Assembly: GCA_905147135.1 (NCBI GenBank)
Contig: LR990044.1
Coordinates: 15,256,122 to 15,320,121, forward strand
Direction of reading: 5' to 3'
Source of the DNA: Blastobasis lacticolella
Lineage: Eukaryota > Arthropoda > Insecta > Lepidoptera > Blastobasidae
Length of the DNA: 64,000 nucleotides
Under the pieces are notes generated by a model, which ran no database searches, was not told where the DNA came from, and worked only from the letters and a program-made list of their open reading frames with translations. This document shows, piece by piece, positions 55,101 to 64,000 of the stretch (the first letter of the stretch is position 1; every line of letters starts with the position of its first letter). A program made the position numbers and the translations under genes.

Positions 55101-55904
55101 AAAAGCTGTATACATTATTTAAATCGCCTTTTGAATACCTCTATTTTGACACCACACTCGATTGGTTTTATAGTGAAAAGATTTTCGAAAGCCACAATAT
55201 GGCACCTAAAATGCGGGCATCTGAAGTTTTAAAATTTTAATGATGTTTGTGACGCCTCATATGTTAAAATCCAAGCCACACAAATAGACATACACACGCA
55301 TACGTTTGAAAAACATAACCCTCCTTCTGTTGCAGACGGATAAAAAAGAATTCTAGTGTCCCAAACTTCCAATGGAAAAAACGGGACCCTCGTAAGATCC
55401 CTTTGTTGTACGTCTGTCGGTCTGTCAAGTCTGTCATTCTTGTGCAATGAGAAATGAAAGGAGGGCCCACCTTATATGGTTTTATCGTAGAAATAAAAAT
55501 AAGTGTGCCAGGCTGGCTGGTATCGAAAATACTTTATCGAATGAGTTTAAAAACATGATTAGCCTTAAATACATGCATTATACGAGAAGTCTTCAATATT
55601 TTAACGATTTAAGATTCCATACATGAATTTCATAGACCCGTGGGAATGGGTCTGGAACCTGAATTTTACGCGAACGAAGTCGCTGGCCAAAGCTATTTAT
55701 GCAGTCATGGGCAATAAAATTTATTTATTTAATTTGGCAACAGATTTACATTTTGAATTGTACTGAGAAATAACTTACAGCGAAATTATGTAATCATGAG
55801 ATGGTTGTGCGAAAATAAGAAGTCGTATTATTTCTATTTTCTGTCATATCATTATAACTAATGTCGTCTGCATAAGATTTAAAACAAGATGTGTATTATG
55901 TCTA
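55101..55904. other. Noncoding stretch
   Basis: No gene recognised. 55660-55690 has the 'cgaacgaagtcgctggcca' repeat terminus. Confidence 0.4.
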
Positions 55905-56410
55905 GGTATGTGTTTATTGCTTTGGGCTTACGGCTACTGTCGTCTAGGACACTTGCAACGGGGAGCGGATGCGGTGCCGGCCTTTGAGGTACCTCTAGAC
56001 ATGCCTTTTGAATAACCCCGCGTCTTAGTGCAAAGAAATCCACATAATAGTGCAAAGGAAAAACTTCGAGAGGACGAGGTTTCCCGATTTCAGACAAAAG
56101 TTTGGTTCTGCTATCAACCTCCTCCCTGCTCTCAACCTGGGCGCGGGAAATTTGCACGGTCTGTATAATAAGCGTCATCCGGCATGCATTGCTATGCGGA
56201 TGACAGCACCATCCGCATAGCAATGCATGCCGCTGATCTGCAACATATCATTAATATGCAGAATGAACAACTTGGGCGACAGCACAGAGCCTTATGGAAC
56301 TCCTGCATTTAGGCAAAGTAACCGAGCATGACTCGTCAGCGACGACGTGAATACTCCGCTCGGACAGGAAGCTCGCGACCCACTTGCATAACCCCACGGG
56401 AGCCCTTTAG
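55905..56410 (-). pseudogene. Jockey/CR1-type LINE reverse transcriptase fragment, rearranged
   Basis: With frameshifts the minus strand reads 'WVASFLSERSIHVVADE', then a 'QGSVLSP..FILHINDMLQI' region, then 'SGMHCYAD'. This is the palm B to C region related to the LINE at 61.9-63.6 kb. Directly at the YADD codons the sequence turns back on itself (palindrome at 56180-56232), then resumes 'VQISRAQVESREEVDSRTKL' and later a 3' segment shared with 40.8 kb. Non-functional. Confidence 0.75.
56180..56232. repeat. Perfect 23 bp inverted repeat at LINE YADD codons
   Basis: The arms 56180-56202 and 56210-56232 are perfectly complementary (core GCATGCATTGCTATGCGGAT), with a 7 bp loop ACAGCAC. Each arm encodes G-M-H-C-Y-A-D of the reverse-transcriptase active site, in opposite directions. 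Confidence 0.95.
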
Positions 56411-57264
56411 CTGGGAGCTTCTATAGAAGTGCCTGTAACGCTATTAGCGTTCAGACCTATTTATCGTTTTAAATAGGTAGAAATATGGATATTTTAATTA
56501 AAACTCGCTCGGGGGGAATAAGTTTGGAGGCGGCAAATTAAGTGGAACACGGTAAGCACTGAAAGTTCTATTAGAGACTTACACTTTTGGTAATTGTGAA
56601 ACAACAAAACTTTTAAAGGAGGTTCTTAAAAGACGAAGAACATTTCATTTTAAGTTGTATTAACGTTTAACCAATTACAAGTTTTGTGGGTAACCATTGT
56701 TGGATGAACACTTGCTTTCAAATTGCTTTTCACGGGTTGTAAATTTTTTATTAAACAAATTCACACAATAAAGAAATACAGAGAGATACAATAGATATCG
56801 CTGACATAACAGGTATTTCTTATACATATTGTCTTCGTTGCAACAAAACATATTTTGATATTTGACCTTTATTAAAAATACTATTAAAAACTCATTGTTA
56901 TTTCAAACAATCTCTGAAGCTATATAGTACTTCTTACTTTTAGCTTGTTGTTCCCGACTGCGTCAGAAGAATGGTTGTTTTAAACATAAGTTGCAGTATG
57001 CATATCCATACCTACAGCTATCTGGTGCTCTTCGTGTCCAACGGTTTTCAATTTTGATTTTCAAAGTATTGCCTGGCGCTGATTTTTCCCATTTTTTAAC
57101 CGTTCGCTATCGGTGAATTTTTCATGGCGAATATTTAAAATAAAAACCGTTCGACTCGAAGCGAGTTTAAAAAATAGAAGCCCTTAGTAGCTACCTTATT
57201 TAAGACACAGCCTTCTAAAGAAGATAAATCATAGATTGACTCACAAATCCCCCAACAATTGTAT
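56411..57264. other. Noncoding stretch
   Basis: No gene or defined repeat recognised. Confidence 0.4.
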
Positions 57265-57406
57265 AGTATTAGCTCTACCTTCCCAATAAAATTAGCGTTA
57301 TGTATGGCGAAAATGAGGAAACAATTTTATACCAGAAAATTTTTCAATTTCTTGGAAATTGCCAATCTGATTACGAAAACATTTTCTAGTTAGCTAGTTT
57401 CTAGTT
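57265..57406. repeat. MITE related to 31469-31690, interrupted
   Basis: gcgttatgtatggcgaaaat and caatttcttggaaattgcca, aatctgattac correspond to gcgttttgtatggcgaaaat and ttcttgaagatagtaaatcc, gattacaatg of the first copy. An RTE fragment is inserted at its right end. Confidence 0.55.
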
Positions 57407-57538
57407 CATCATTATCATCATCATCCAGAAGACGTCCACTGCTGGACATAGGCCTTTACCAGAGATCTCCACAAAGGCCGGTCCTGTGCCTTCCGCATCC
57501 AGCTGGTACCTGCAATCTTTACCAGGTCGTCGGTCGCT
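57407..57538 (-). mobile_element. RTE LINE 3' fragment with 9 bp target duplication
   Basis: Bounded by TTTCTAGTT (57398-57406 and 57539-57547). The minus strand reads the same RTE C-terminal block as 39569-39726 (ctggtaaagattgcaggtac, cagctggatgcggaaggcac) and ends in a GATGATGATAATGATG tail. Confidence 0.82.
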
Positions 57539-57602
57539 TTTCTAGTTATAATCAGACAACATTAACCAAACTGGTACATATTATCATGTAATTTAAGTAG
57601 CT

Positions 57603-58175
57603 ACCCTTTTCATACAATTACATTAGTTTTAGGTTAGCAATCTACAAAGCAATATGTGAACAACGACAACATTAGTTTTAGGTACCTACAGTATGTTTCT
57701 AGTACATATTTTAATTGTGGATTTTTTACGAACTATTGTTCGTAATCATTTCTTTCGTTGATCAACGCTTCTTGTTCAGTACTTTTTAATTAGTAAGACG
57801 GCTAGTCCTCCTAATTAATTAGTATGCTTAAAACTGTCAACGTCATCGTTCGGGTTACAATTTATAATATAGATATATTGTTATCCAAACCCTTTTCATA
57901 CAATTACATTAGTTTTAGGTTAGCAATCTACAAAGCAATATGTGAACAACGACAACATTAGTTTTAGGTACCTACAGTATGTTTCTAGTACATATTTTAA
58001 TTGTGGATTTTTTACGAACTATTGTTCGTAATCATTTCATTTCGTTTATCAACGCTTCTTGTTCAGTACTTTTTAATTAGTAAGACGGCTAGTCCTCCTA
58101 ATTAATTAGTATGCTTAAAACTGTCAACGTCATCGTTCGGGTTACAATTTATAATATAGATATATTGTTATCCAA
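57603..58175. repeat. Near-identical tandem duplication, 286/287 bp units
   Basis: Unit 1 is 57603-57888 and unit 2 is 57889-58175. The only differences I see are one inserted A and one G/T substitution near 'atttctttcgttgatc' versus 'atttcatttcgtttatc'. Inside each unit the words 'acattagttttaggt' occur twice. No open frame. Very recent or assembly-derived. Confidence 0.92.
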
Positions 58176-58594
58176 AAATACTGTTGCATATTGCATAGGT
58201 TCTCACTTTTGCTTCTTGTGGCACTAGCGAATTTGCGGGAAACTGCAATTACGAGAAACAGTAACCCAATGACGAAAGAAACTCCTCACTCCGTAAGAAG
58301 GACAGGCCGTATGGTGCAATTTCTATGGCGATGACAGGTTATGAGCGTGTCAATTCGCCATATTCACGGAATTCCAGTTCTTAGGCTAGTTCTTTTTGGG
58401 CAAATTCATCGCCCGTATATCAAACGGTAAATACGCATTATTTGTCATTCTGCGCTCTCCTCTGGAAAGGAGGAAATAAACTTTCCCTATTGCTGTAACC
58501 TCAAAAATTATTCTAAAATATTCTAAACAAACCGAGGAGCCGTCACATTTGACACTCCTCCAGGTTGGAGGGGAGGGGTTATTCTAAAAAGTTT
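58176..58594. other. Noncoding stretch
   Basis: No gene or defined repeat recognised. Confidence 0.4.
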
Positions 58595-58890
58595 TTGATT
58601 AATTACATAGCGCTCGCCGCGGAAATATTGCCGCATTCCGGGTCGAAGTTATGCGAGGGGTGGTAGAGTTAGCTAAGGAATAGACACGGCAGATGAGACG
58701 GTAAGTAAGGTATCCAGTGCTCCATGGGGTGGTGATTTCGGAAACCGTGGCTTTGGCAGTGGAGGGGCATTTGCCTTTTTGCTGCCAGAGCAACGTGTTA
58801 GAGACGGGCAACGCATTGGCGATACTCTTGGTGTTGCTAATGTCTATAGGCAGTGGTGACCCCACCGGTTGCCTATTTGCCTACCGTATT
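58595..58890 (+). repeat. Long 3' tail of the jockey/CR1-type LINE family
   Basis: Sense copy paralleling 15055-15325 for over 200 bp (ccagtgctccatggggtggt, gtggctttggcagtggaggg, ggcaacgcattggcgatact). The terminal part after 'gcagtggtgacc' is altered. Confidence 0.8.
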
Positions 58891-59019
58891 TATAAAAAAC
58901 ATATTATACTTGTAGTAGTACTATCGTGTACCACGTTTGTAGGTTACGTCGATGTACCTAAACAGAAATGTTTTTTATTTTTATTTTTTATTTGTCTAGC
59001 CAGGCATTTGACCTTTGTG

Positions 59020-59240
59020 GAAGTGGCTAGCCGGTCCGACCTGTGAGGTACCGAGTCCTATTCCCAGTGTTGGCATGTACCAGTGACCTTTTTCTGAGTT
59101 GTGTAGGAACATTAGATGAATAATAACCGATGCTCTTACGGTGAGGGAAATATTTTGATGAAAGCTTCATATCAAAATGTTTCCCTCAACAAGCTAGGTT
59201 CCCCTGTTAACAGGGTCACGAAGGTCATGTAGGGTGAGAG
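59020..59240 (+). repeat. SINE family A, rearranged copy
   Basis: Head remnant (gaagtggctagccggtccg), then ccgatgctcttacggtgagg, then an inverted duplication around 'atttttgatgaaagcttcat / atcaaaatgtttccctca', then ggttcccctgttaacagggt. The middle is scrambled by a local palindrome. Confidence 0.65.
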
Positions 59241-60104
59241 TAGGCCAGCCATATTATTTCTTATTTGAGTCATATTCTCTCGTATAATGCATGATTTTTC
59301 TAAATAACAGATATGAGAAGATTTACTATGGCCGGATTTCCTACTACGGGGAAATATCCCATAACCGAAATGATTCAAACAATGACTTAGACCTATGGGT
59401 ATTTAAGTTTTTATATAATTGCGATGTGAACGTATCGCTGCAACCTATATACTTCTCTACTCTTTAACCGTATATAACTTTATACAAAAAATCCTGTCTA
59501 AAACCGCCGAGCTCTACATATTCGAAGTATGGGGCGCGACTTTCAAGTTTATTACCTGACATGTTTGAAATACCAGTTTTATTGTATAGGGAGGTGTCAA
59601 GAGGTGGAAAGAGAGGGGTTGCAAGGAAATGTGACGGAGTTTTATATCCATTACCGGTAAGGTTAAGAATGCGTAAACAGGTTACCTACCTTTATAAAAC
59701 GTACTAAAGTCCGTGGGTAGAACGTAGACATAGACATAGATTAGATTAGACTTTATTTGGCAATAACTACAATTATATCAAATAAGTTGTAACAATAACA
59801 ACAATGATAGGTATAACATATCTATTAGTGAAGATCTATTATTAGAAAGAAAAAAAGATAGAGAAAAAAAGAACATTCATTGATACAAACAACAACACCA
59901 CAATACAAGGAAACAAAAACGTAAATTAGCCAACATTTTTATAGCATTAAGTACAGATTTGTTTGTTTATTTAAGATTAATATTGATATGATCTTCCAAA
60001 TAAATAAAAAATAACGTAGAAAATTACTTGATACTTGATGATTTTAATTACCAGGACGACTTAAACCTACTAGTTGTATTCTAAGTACAGATAGATATCA
60101 AACT
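59241..60104. other. Noncoding stretch
   Basis: 59740-59900 is an A-rich run with 'agattagactttatttggca' that vaguely recalls 6800-6830. Unassigned. Confidence 0.35.
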
Positions 60105-60260
60105 GTAGGTATTACACTCATTAGGACTCGGTGATAGCGTCGCTGTTGTTGGCATTCATATGTCATTTCAAGTACATTTAAAAATGAAGTGCCGCATTTT
60201 TTTCACAGTTCTGGTTTCGGCCACCGCATCAGATAAGTTTGTAGTGCTTATCGGTTGATC
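60105..60260 (+). repeat. Family C copy, diverged
   Basis: gcgtcgctgttgttggcatt, ttcggccaccgcatcagata, agtttgtagtgctt follow the family order. The GGGGTCTAAAAAGGCCAC part is absent. Confidence 0.6.
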
Positions 60261-61016
60261 GCCAAGAAATGTATAACTTTATTAGAAATTCTTTAGCCCC
60301 TTTAGGCGCACTTGGCATTCATCGTGTTAAGTATGCCATTACACAGAAAGAGAAACCATTTTGAGTAAATGTTTATTATAATATTTGTTAGGATTAGGTA
60401 CCCAACATCTATTTATCAAGCATTTGTTAAAAGACTGATTTAATATAGGTTAATGTTGCTATTGCTAATGTAATGTTATGTAAATCGGGGGAGAATGATT
60501 GCAATATAGGAAGTTTAAAATTAGAATGTTTGTGTCATCTACATTGTAAGGGGCCATCCATTAATTACGTGAGGTGTTATTTTTTTTAATTTTGTTAGAT
60601 TTTGTGAGATGTTGTGGGATCCCCTTCGCGTCACGTGAGATTTACCGTATAATTTTTAAACAATTAACTTTATTCAATATTTTCATGTATTTCGCTTCTT
60701 AACATTGTAAAACAACTATAAGTATTATAAATACTTAAACATTATCTATGTACTATTTACGACAAGTCGACGTAGTAATTACGGTATGAGGTACGCGCGG
60801 AAGGGGGGACGCGCCGCACACCTGACCAACCCCCCGTTTAGTGCTGCACCTATCAATCGATGTCGATATTTATTTTTACCACATGTATAAATCTTTCTCC
60901 TCATAGCTCCTATAGATTAAACAGTCCATGTTTACAAGTACTCACACACGTTAAACACTATTGCAATTATATGTACAGACGTAGATATGTCTTCATTAGT
61001 CAATCACCATTTCAGA

Positions 61017-61735
61017 AATGCACGGAAGAGCAGGAAGTCGGATCCCATAAAATACATGATCATGATTGTGTGTGATGTATGTGATTAACGCACTTGGATC
61101 CTTTTGGCCACCATCCGGCCCCACCGCAGAACTTGACTACCTTCCAGGACTAGTCTTAGTCAAGGCAAATCAAATGAGTCTAAACTCAATAACTCAACTA
61201 AATAGAATTGCATTGTTTTATTTAATGGTTCTTTTGGTCCGACTCCATTATCAAATCAGCTCACTGACACCATGATTTTGAATGGTCATCTGAGCTAGAC
61301 GCGTGTGCAAGCTTTTAATTTAACTGAATACCAGCAGAAAGTAGGGTTCCTGCAGCCACCCGTCTCCGTCATTAGATCAGCTCATTGACACCACGATATT
61401 GCATTGTCATCTGTCTTAAATGTGTATGCGGAATTTCAATAAATTTAATTGATTACTGGGAAGTGGATCGAATTCTGTGTACATCTTAATGGACCAAGGC
61501 ACTCTGTATTGGACCATTGTATATTACGGAAGGTGGCGTGGCCAAAAGAACAGTTAAATGAAACAATGCAATTCTATTGAGTTTAGACTCGTTTGATTTG
61601 CCTTGACCAAGATTAGTCCTAGCAGGGAGCCAGGTTCCGGCGGTGGTGTTGGAAGTTGGCCAGAAGGTTCCAAGTGAGTAAGTCTCATGCATTGTATATA
61701 TGGGGTCCAACTTCCTGCTTTTCCGTGCTTACTTT
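61017..61735. repeat. Inverted pair of a moth-type repeat (about 230 bp arms)
   Basis: 61017-61245 and 61495-61735 are inverse to each other: cacggaagagcaggaagt, cttttggccac/cttctggccaac, ggactagtcttagtcaagg, caaatcaaatgagtctaaac, tagaattgcattgttt. The centre carries 'ctgacaccatgattttgaat' and 'ttgacaccacgatattgcat', words I know from a widespread lepidopteran repeat. Confidence 0.65.
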
Positions 61736-61865
61736 GTTTAGTTGTCGGCATACTTGGTGGTGATTTTACACTTATATCTGTCCAATTTTTATGTTAAAAA
61801 AATATATCGACATCGATTAGGTACCTGCATTGTGATGTGTCAAATCACTATAAAATTGCCACGTC

Positions 61866-63640
61866 GTTTTTATGTTATCCGGCAGACAAACAGGCATGCG
61901 GGCTACCTGATGGAAAGTGGTCTCCGCCGCCTATGGACATCAGCAACACCAGGGGAGTCACCAATGCGTTGCCCGCCTCTGAAGAGGCCTCTAATATACC
62001 TCTTGAACGATCCTATGTCATAGTCCAAAAGAAACACTGTGGCTGGGAGCTCATGCCACATCCACATCGTTCGAGCGAGAAACGTTCTTTCAAACCTTCG
62101 CGTGGTGACCAACAGAGGGTTTACGTAGTGGGGATGAGCACCCAGCCCACGGCGGGTGGTGCGATGGCGGAATTGTGTTGTGGGCACCAGATCAAAAAGT
62201 TCCTCGGAACACTCCCCATTGTACAGCCGATAGAACATACACAGGGAGCCAAAGTCCCTTCGGTTAGGCAGTGGTTCTAACTTGCTTGTTTGTATGGCAC
62301 CGTCGACAATTCGTATGGCGCGTCTCTGTACGAAGTCCAGAGGATTAAGCAGGTCGGCAGTTTCGCCGGCCCAAAGATGTGAACAATACTCCATATGAGG
62401 CCGCACCTGTGCCTTGTACAGCAGCAGGCGCTGCCCGGGGTGAAGTATTGCTTGGACCGGTTAAGCACTCCAAGCTTTTTAGAAGCCAGTTTGGCCTTAC
62501 CTTCTAGGTGACTCCGGAATCGCACGCTATCCGATATGTCGACACCAAGGATCCCGATACTTTTTTGAGATGGAAAGGGGTGTTCCTTGGAACTGTGGAA
62601 CCATGACAAACGGGTCCTTTTTGGCGGAAAATGCGCAGACCTGAGTCTTTGAGGGGTTGAATTCCAATAGGTTTAGTCTGCCCCAGTGATCAACTTGCTC
62701 CAAGGAGTGTTCAATCTCTGACACAAGTCTTATTCGGCTTTCCGACACCACGGAACGAGGGATATTCGCACGGCCAGCATCTCCAGTACTGTCATCTGCA
62801 TAGCAATGAATACTGGGAATATTCAGCATATCATTGATATGCAGAAGCGTGGGAGATATCACTGAACCTTGGGGTACTGCAGCATTAATAGTACTGGTAT
62901 CGGAGCAGCATCCATCGAAAACGACTTGGATGCTCCGTCCAGACAGAAAGCTGGATACCCAATTGCAGAGCCAGTCGGGGATACCGTACTTCGGGAGTTT
63001 TGTTAGTAGTGCCCTGTGCATCGGGTCTGATCAAATGCCTTGGCTATATCAAGACTGACAGCCAGAGCCTCCCCTTTGCTCTCGACAGCCTCAGCCCATC
63101 GGTGTGTTAGGTACACATGAAGGTCACCAGCTGAGCGACCATGACGGAAGCCACATTGACGGTCACTGATCAGCTTTTGATCCTCGAGATATCCAAGGAG
63201 CTGGATATTGATGACCCGCTCCATCACTTTAGAGAGCAAGAAGGTTACCGCTATAGGCCTGTAATGTGATGGGTCTGAATTGTCACCTTGCTGGGGTATC
63301 GGATGCATATGGGCTAGCTTCCATGAAGACGGCACCGTTCCAGAGGTGTAGGAAAGCTTGAATAGGCGCATTAACACGGGAGACAACTCGGGAGCACACT
63401 TTTTGAGAACGATAGCCGGAATGCCATCAGGTCCACTGGACTTCCGTCTTATGATTTTTTGGGTGAAACGAACCTCGGGCATGAGATGCTAGGCGGTGCA
63501 GCTCCCCCATCATCCAGAGTTGAGTTACGAGCAAAGAGATTACCCAAGAGATCGGCTTTCTCCTTTGCTGTGTGGGCCAATTGGTCACCCGGCTTGCGCA
63601 ATGACCTGTCACGGACATGAGCTATGTGACAATATTATTA
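61866..63640 (-). pseudogene. Jockey/CR1-type LINE reverse transcriptase, several frameshifts
   Basis: The minus strand reads through four overlapping frames. First a pre-RT piece (DQLAHTAKEKADLL, LFARNSTLDDGG), then RKSSGPDGIPAIVLKKCAPE, SSWKLAHMHPIPQQGD, HYRPIAVTFLLSKVMERV, DRQCGFRHGRSAGDLHVYLT, AVSLDIAKAFDQ (motif A), ISPTLLHINDMLN, IHCYADDSTGDA (motif C, Asp pair intact), LNLLEFNPSKTQVCAFSAKK and SIGILGVDISDSVRFRSHLE. The C-terminal part is MEYCSHLWAG, FVQRRAIRIVD, FRHRTTRRGLGAH and GSFKRYIRGLFRGGQ. The 3' end is CCATCAGGTAGCCCGCATGC with a short A-run. The endonuclease part is missing (5'-truncated). At least three frameshifts. The clade is my inference from RT style. Confidence 0.88.
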
Positions 63641-63875
63641 TTAGGATTAAGATTCGGACAAGTGGTGAAAAGAAATATCGATATTGTATATCGCGTGATG
63701 TCGCATCACTAGAAAATTGCCATGTCTACTTGTTGTAGTAGGTACTTAATACATGTTTTCAGTGAAGTAATATTTTCAATATAGATAAAAAATTTATCTA
63801 AATTTAATAGTTGACGTGAGATTTTGTTGGACCCTTCCCATTTTGACGAAGATTCACGTAAGTAATGGATGCCCC

Positions 63876-64000
63876 AAATGAATCATTATTTTTACAAAAT
63901 GTTTATCTGTTTATAAGCAACGATAATCAGTTTATCAATTTACGATAAATAGTTAACAATGAAATGTTTTTGAGAAATGTTTCTTGTGTTGTACATTCAA
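63876..64000. other. Noncoding window end
   Basis: AT-rich, nothing recognised. Confidence 0.4.

Larger units (their letters stand above)
60550..63875. mobile_element. Candidate composite inverted-repeat element containing a LINE
   Basis: GGGGCCATCCATTAATTACG with TGAG following at 60550, and the inverse of CGTAAGTAATGGATGCCCC at 63875, pair over about 24 bp. A second related word (cacgtgagattt / gacgtgagatttt) lies inside each end. The 3.3 kb between them holds the inverted pair at 61017-61735 and the LINE at 61866-63640. Target duplications are unclear (taa / aaa), so these could also be two separate ends. Confidence 0.5.

Noticed and set aside
60780..60845. Short GC-rich patch (acgcgcggaaggggggacgcg) as a CpG-type promoter
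   Set aside because: Only about 60 bp, no TATA, initiator or downstream exon, and it lies inside a transposon-rich block.

Overview
The window looks like a stretch of moth or butterfly (Lepidoptera) nuclear DNA. It is AT-rich and intron-bearing, has very little coding sequence, and is packed with insect-type transposable elements (RTE-clade LINEs, tRNA-derived SINEs, TA- and TTA-flanked MITEs, hAT). The assignment to Lepidoptera rests on repeat families and an esterase that I recognise from moth genomes. It is an inference, and I do not name a species. There are no rRNA or tRNA genes, CRISPR arrays or operons.

Host gene. The only convincing host gene is at the left edge on the minus strand: a secreted carboxylesterase-family protein with a signal-peptide exon (4455-4712), a 1.3 kb intron and a large second exon (1886-3147). 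Its last exon is not visible. The fold motifs are well kept, but the nucleophile-elbow serine is replaced by glycine and the oxyanion-hole glycines are lost, so it is probably an inactive or repurposed esterase.

Mobile elements, left to right. 0.4-9.3 kb holds several structurally defined MITEs and a (GATGAT)-tailed retroposon with a perfect 15 bp target duplication. 10-19 kb holds SINEs of two tRNA-headed families and at least four 3' fragments of RTE LINEs, two of them with target duplications. 17.2-22.1 kb is bounded by inverted copies of a roughly 430 bp repeat. 23.6-25.7 kb is a long retrotransposon with a YLDDG reverse transcriptase and a C-terminal CCHC plus RPD nuclease-like domain, broken by one frameshift; a second 3' copy lies at 43.8 kb. 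27.8-28.3 kb is a decayed LINE RNase H. 30.5-31.3 kb is a non-autonomous hAT with a perfect 8 bp target duplication. 32.2-35.5 kb is a nearly intact RTE element whose endonuclease and reverse transcriptase are in one frame, interrupted by a single TAA.

36-64 kb is again repeat-dense: more SINE copies, a 1.1 kb TA-flanked inverted-repeat element (48.4-49.5 kb), a LINE fragment carrying a perfect 23 bp palindrome at its YADD codons (56.2 kb), a near-identical tandem duplication (57.6-58.2 kb), and a decayed jockey/CR1-type LINE (61.9-63.6 kb) that appears nested in a larger inverted-repeat element. Three retroposon classes here (RTE fragments, SINE family A and family B) end in the same GATGAT-type tail. 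This suggests one RTE-type machinery mobilises them all.

I found no clear sign of an undescribed biological system. The most notable items are the active-site-altered esterase, the near-intact RTE, the YLDDG/nuclease retrotransposon and the palindromic LINE.
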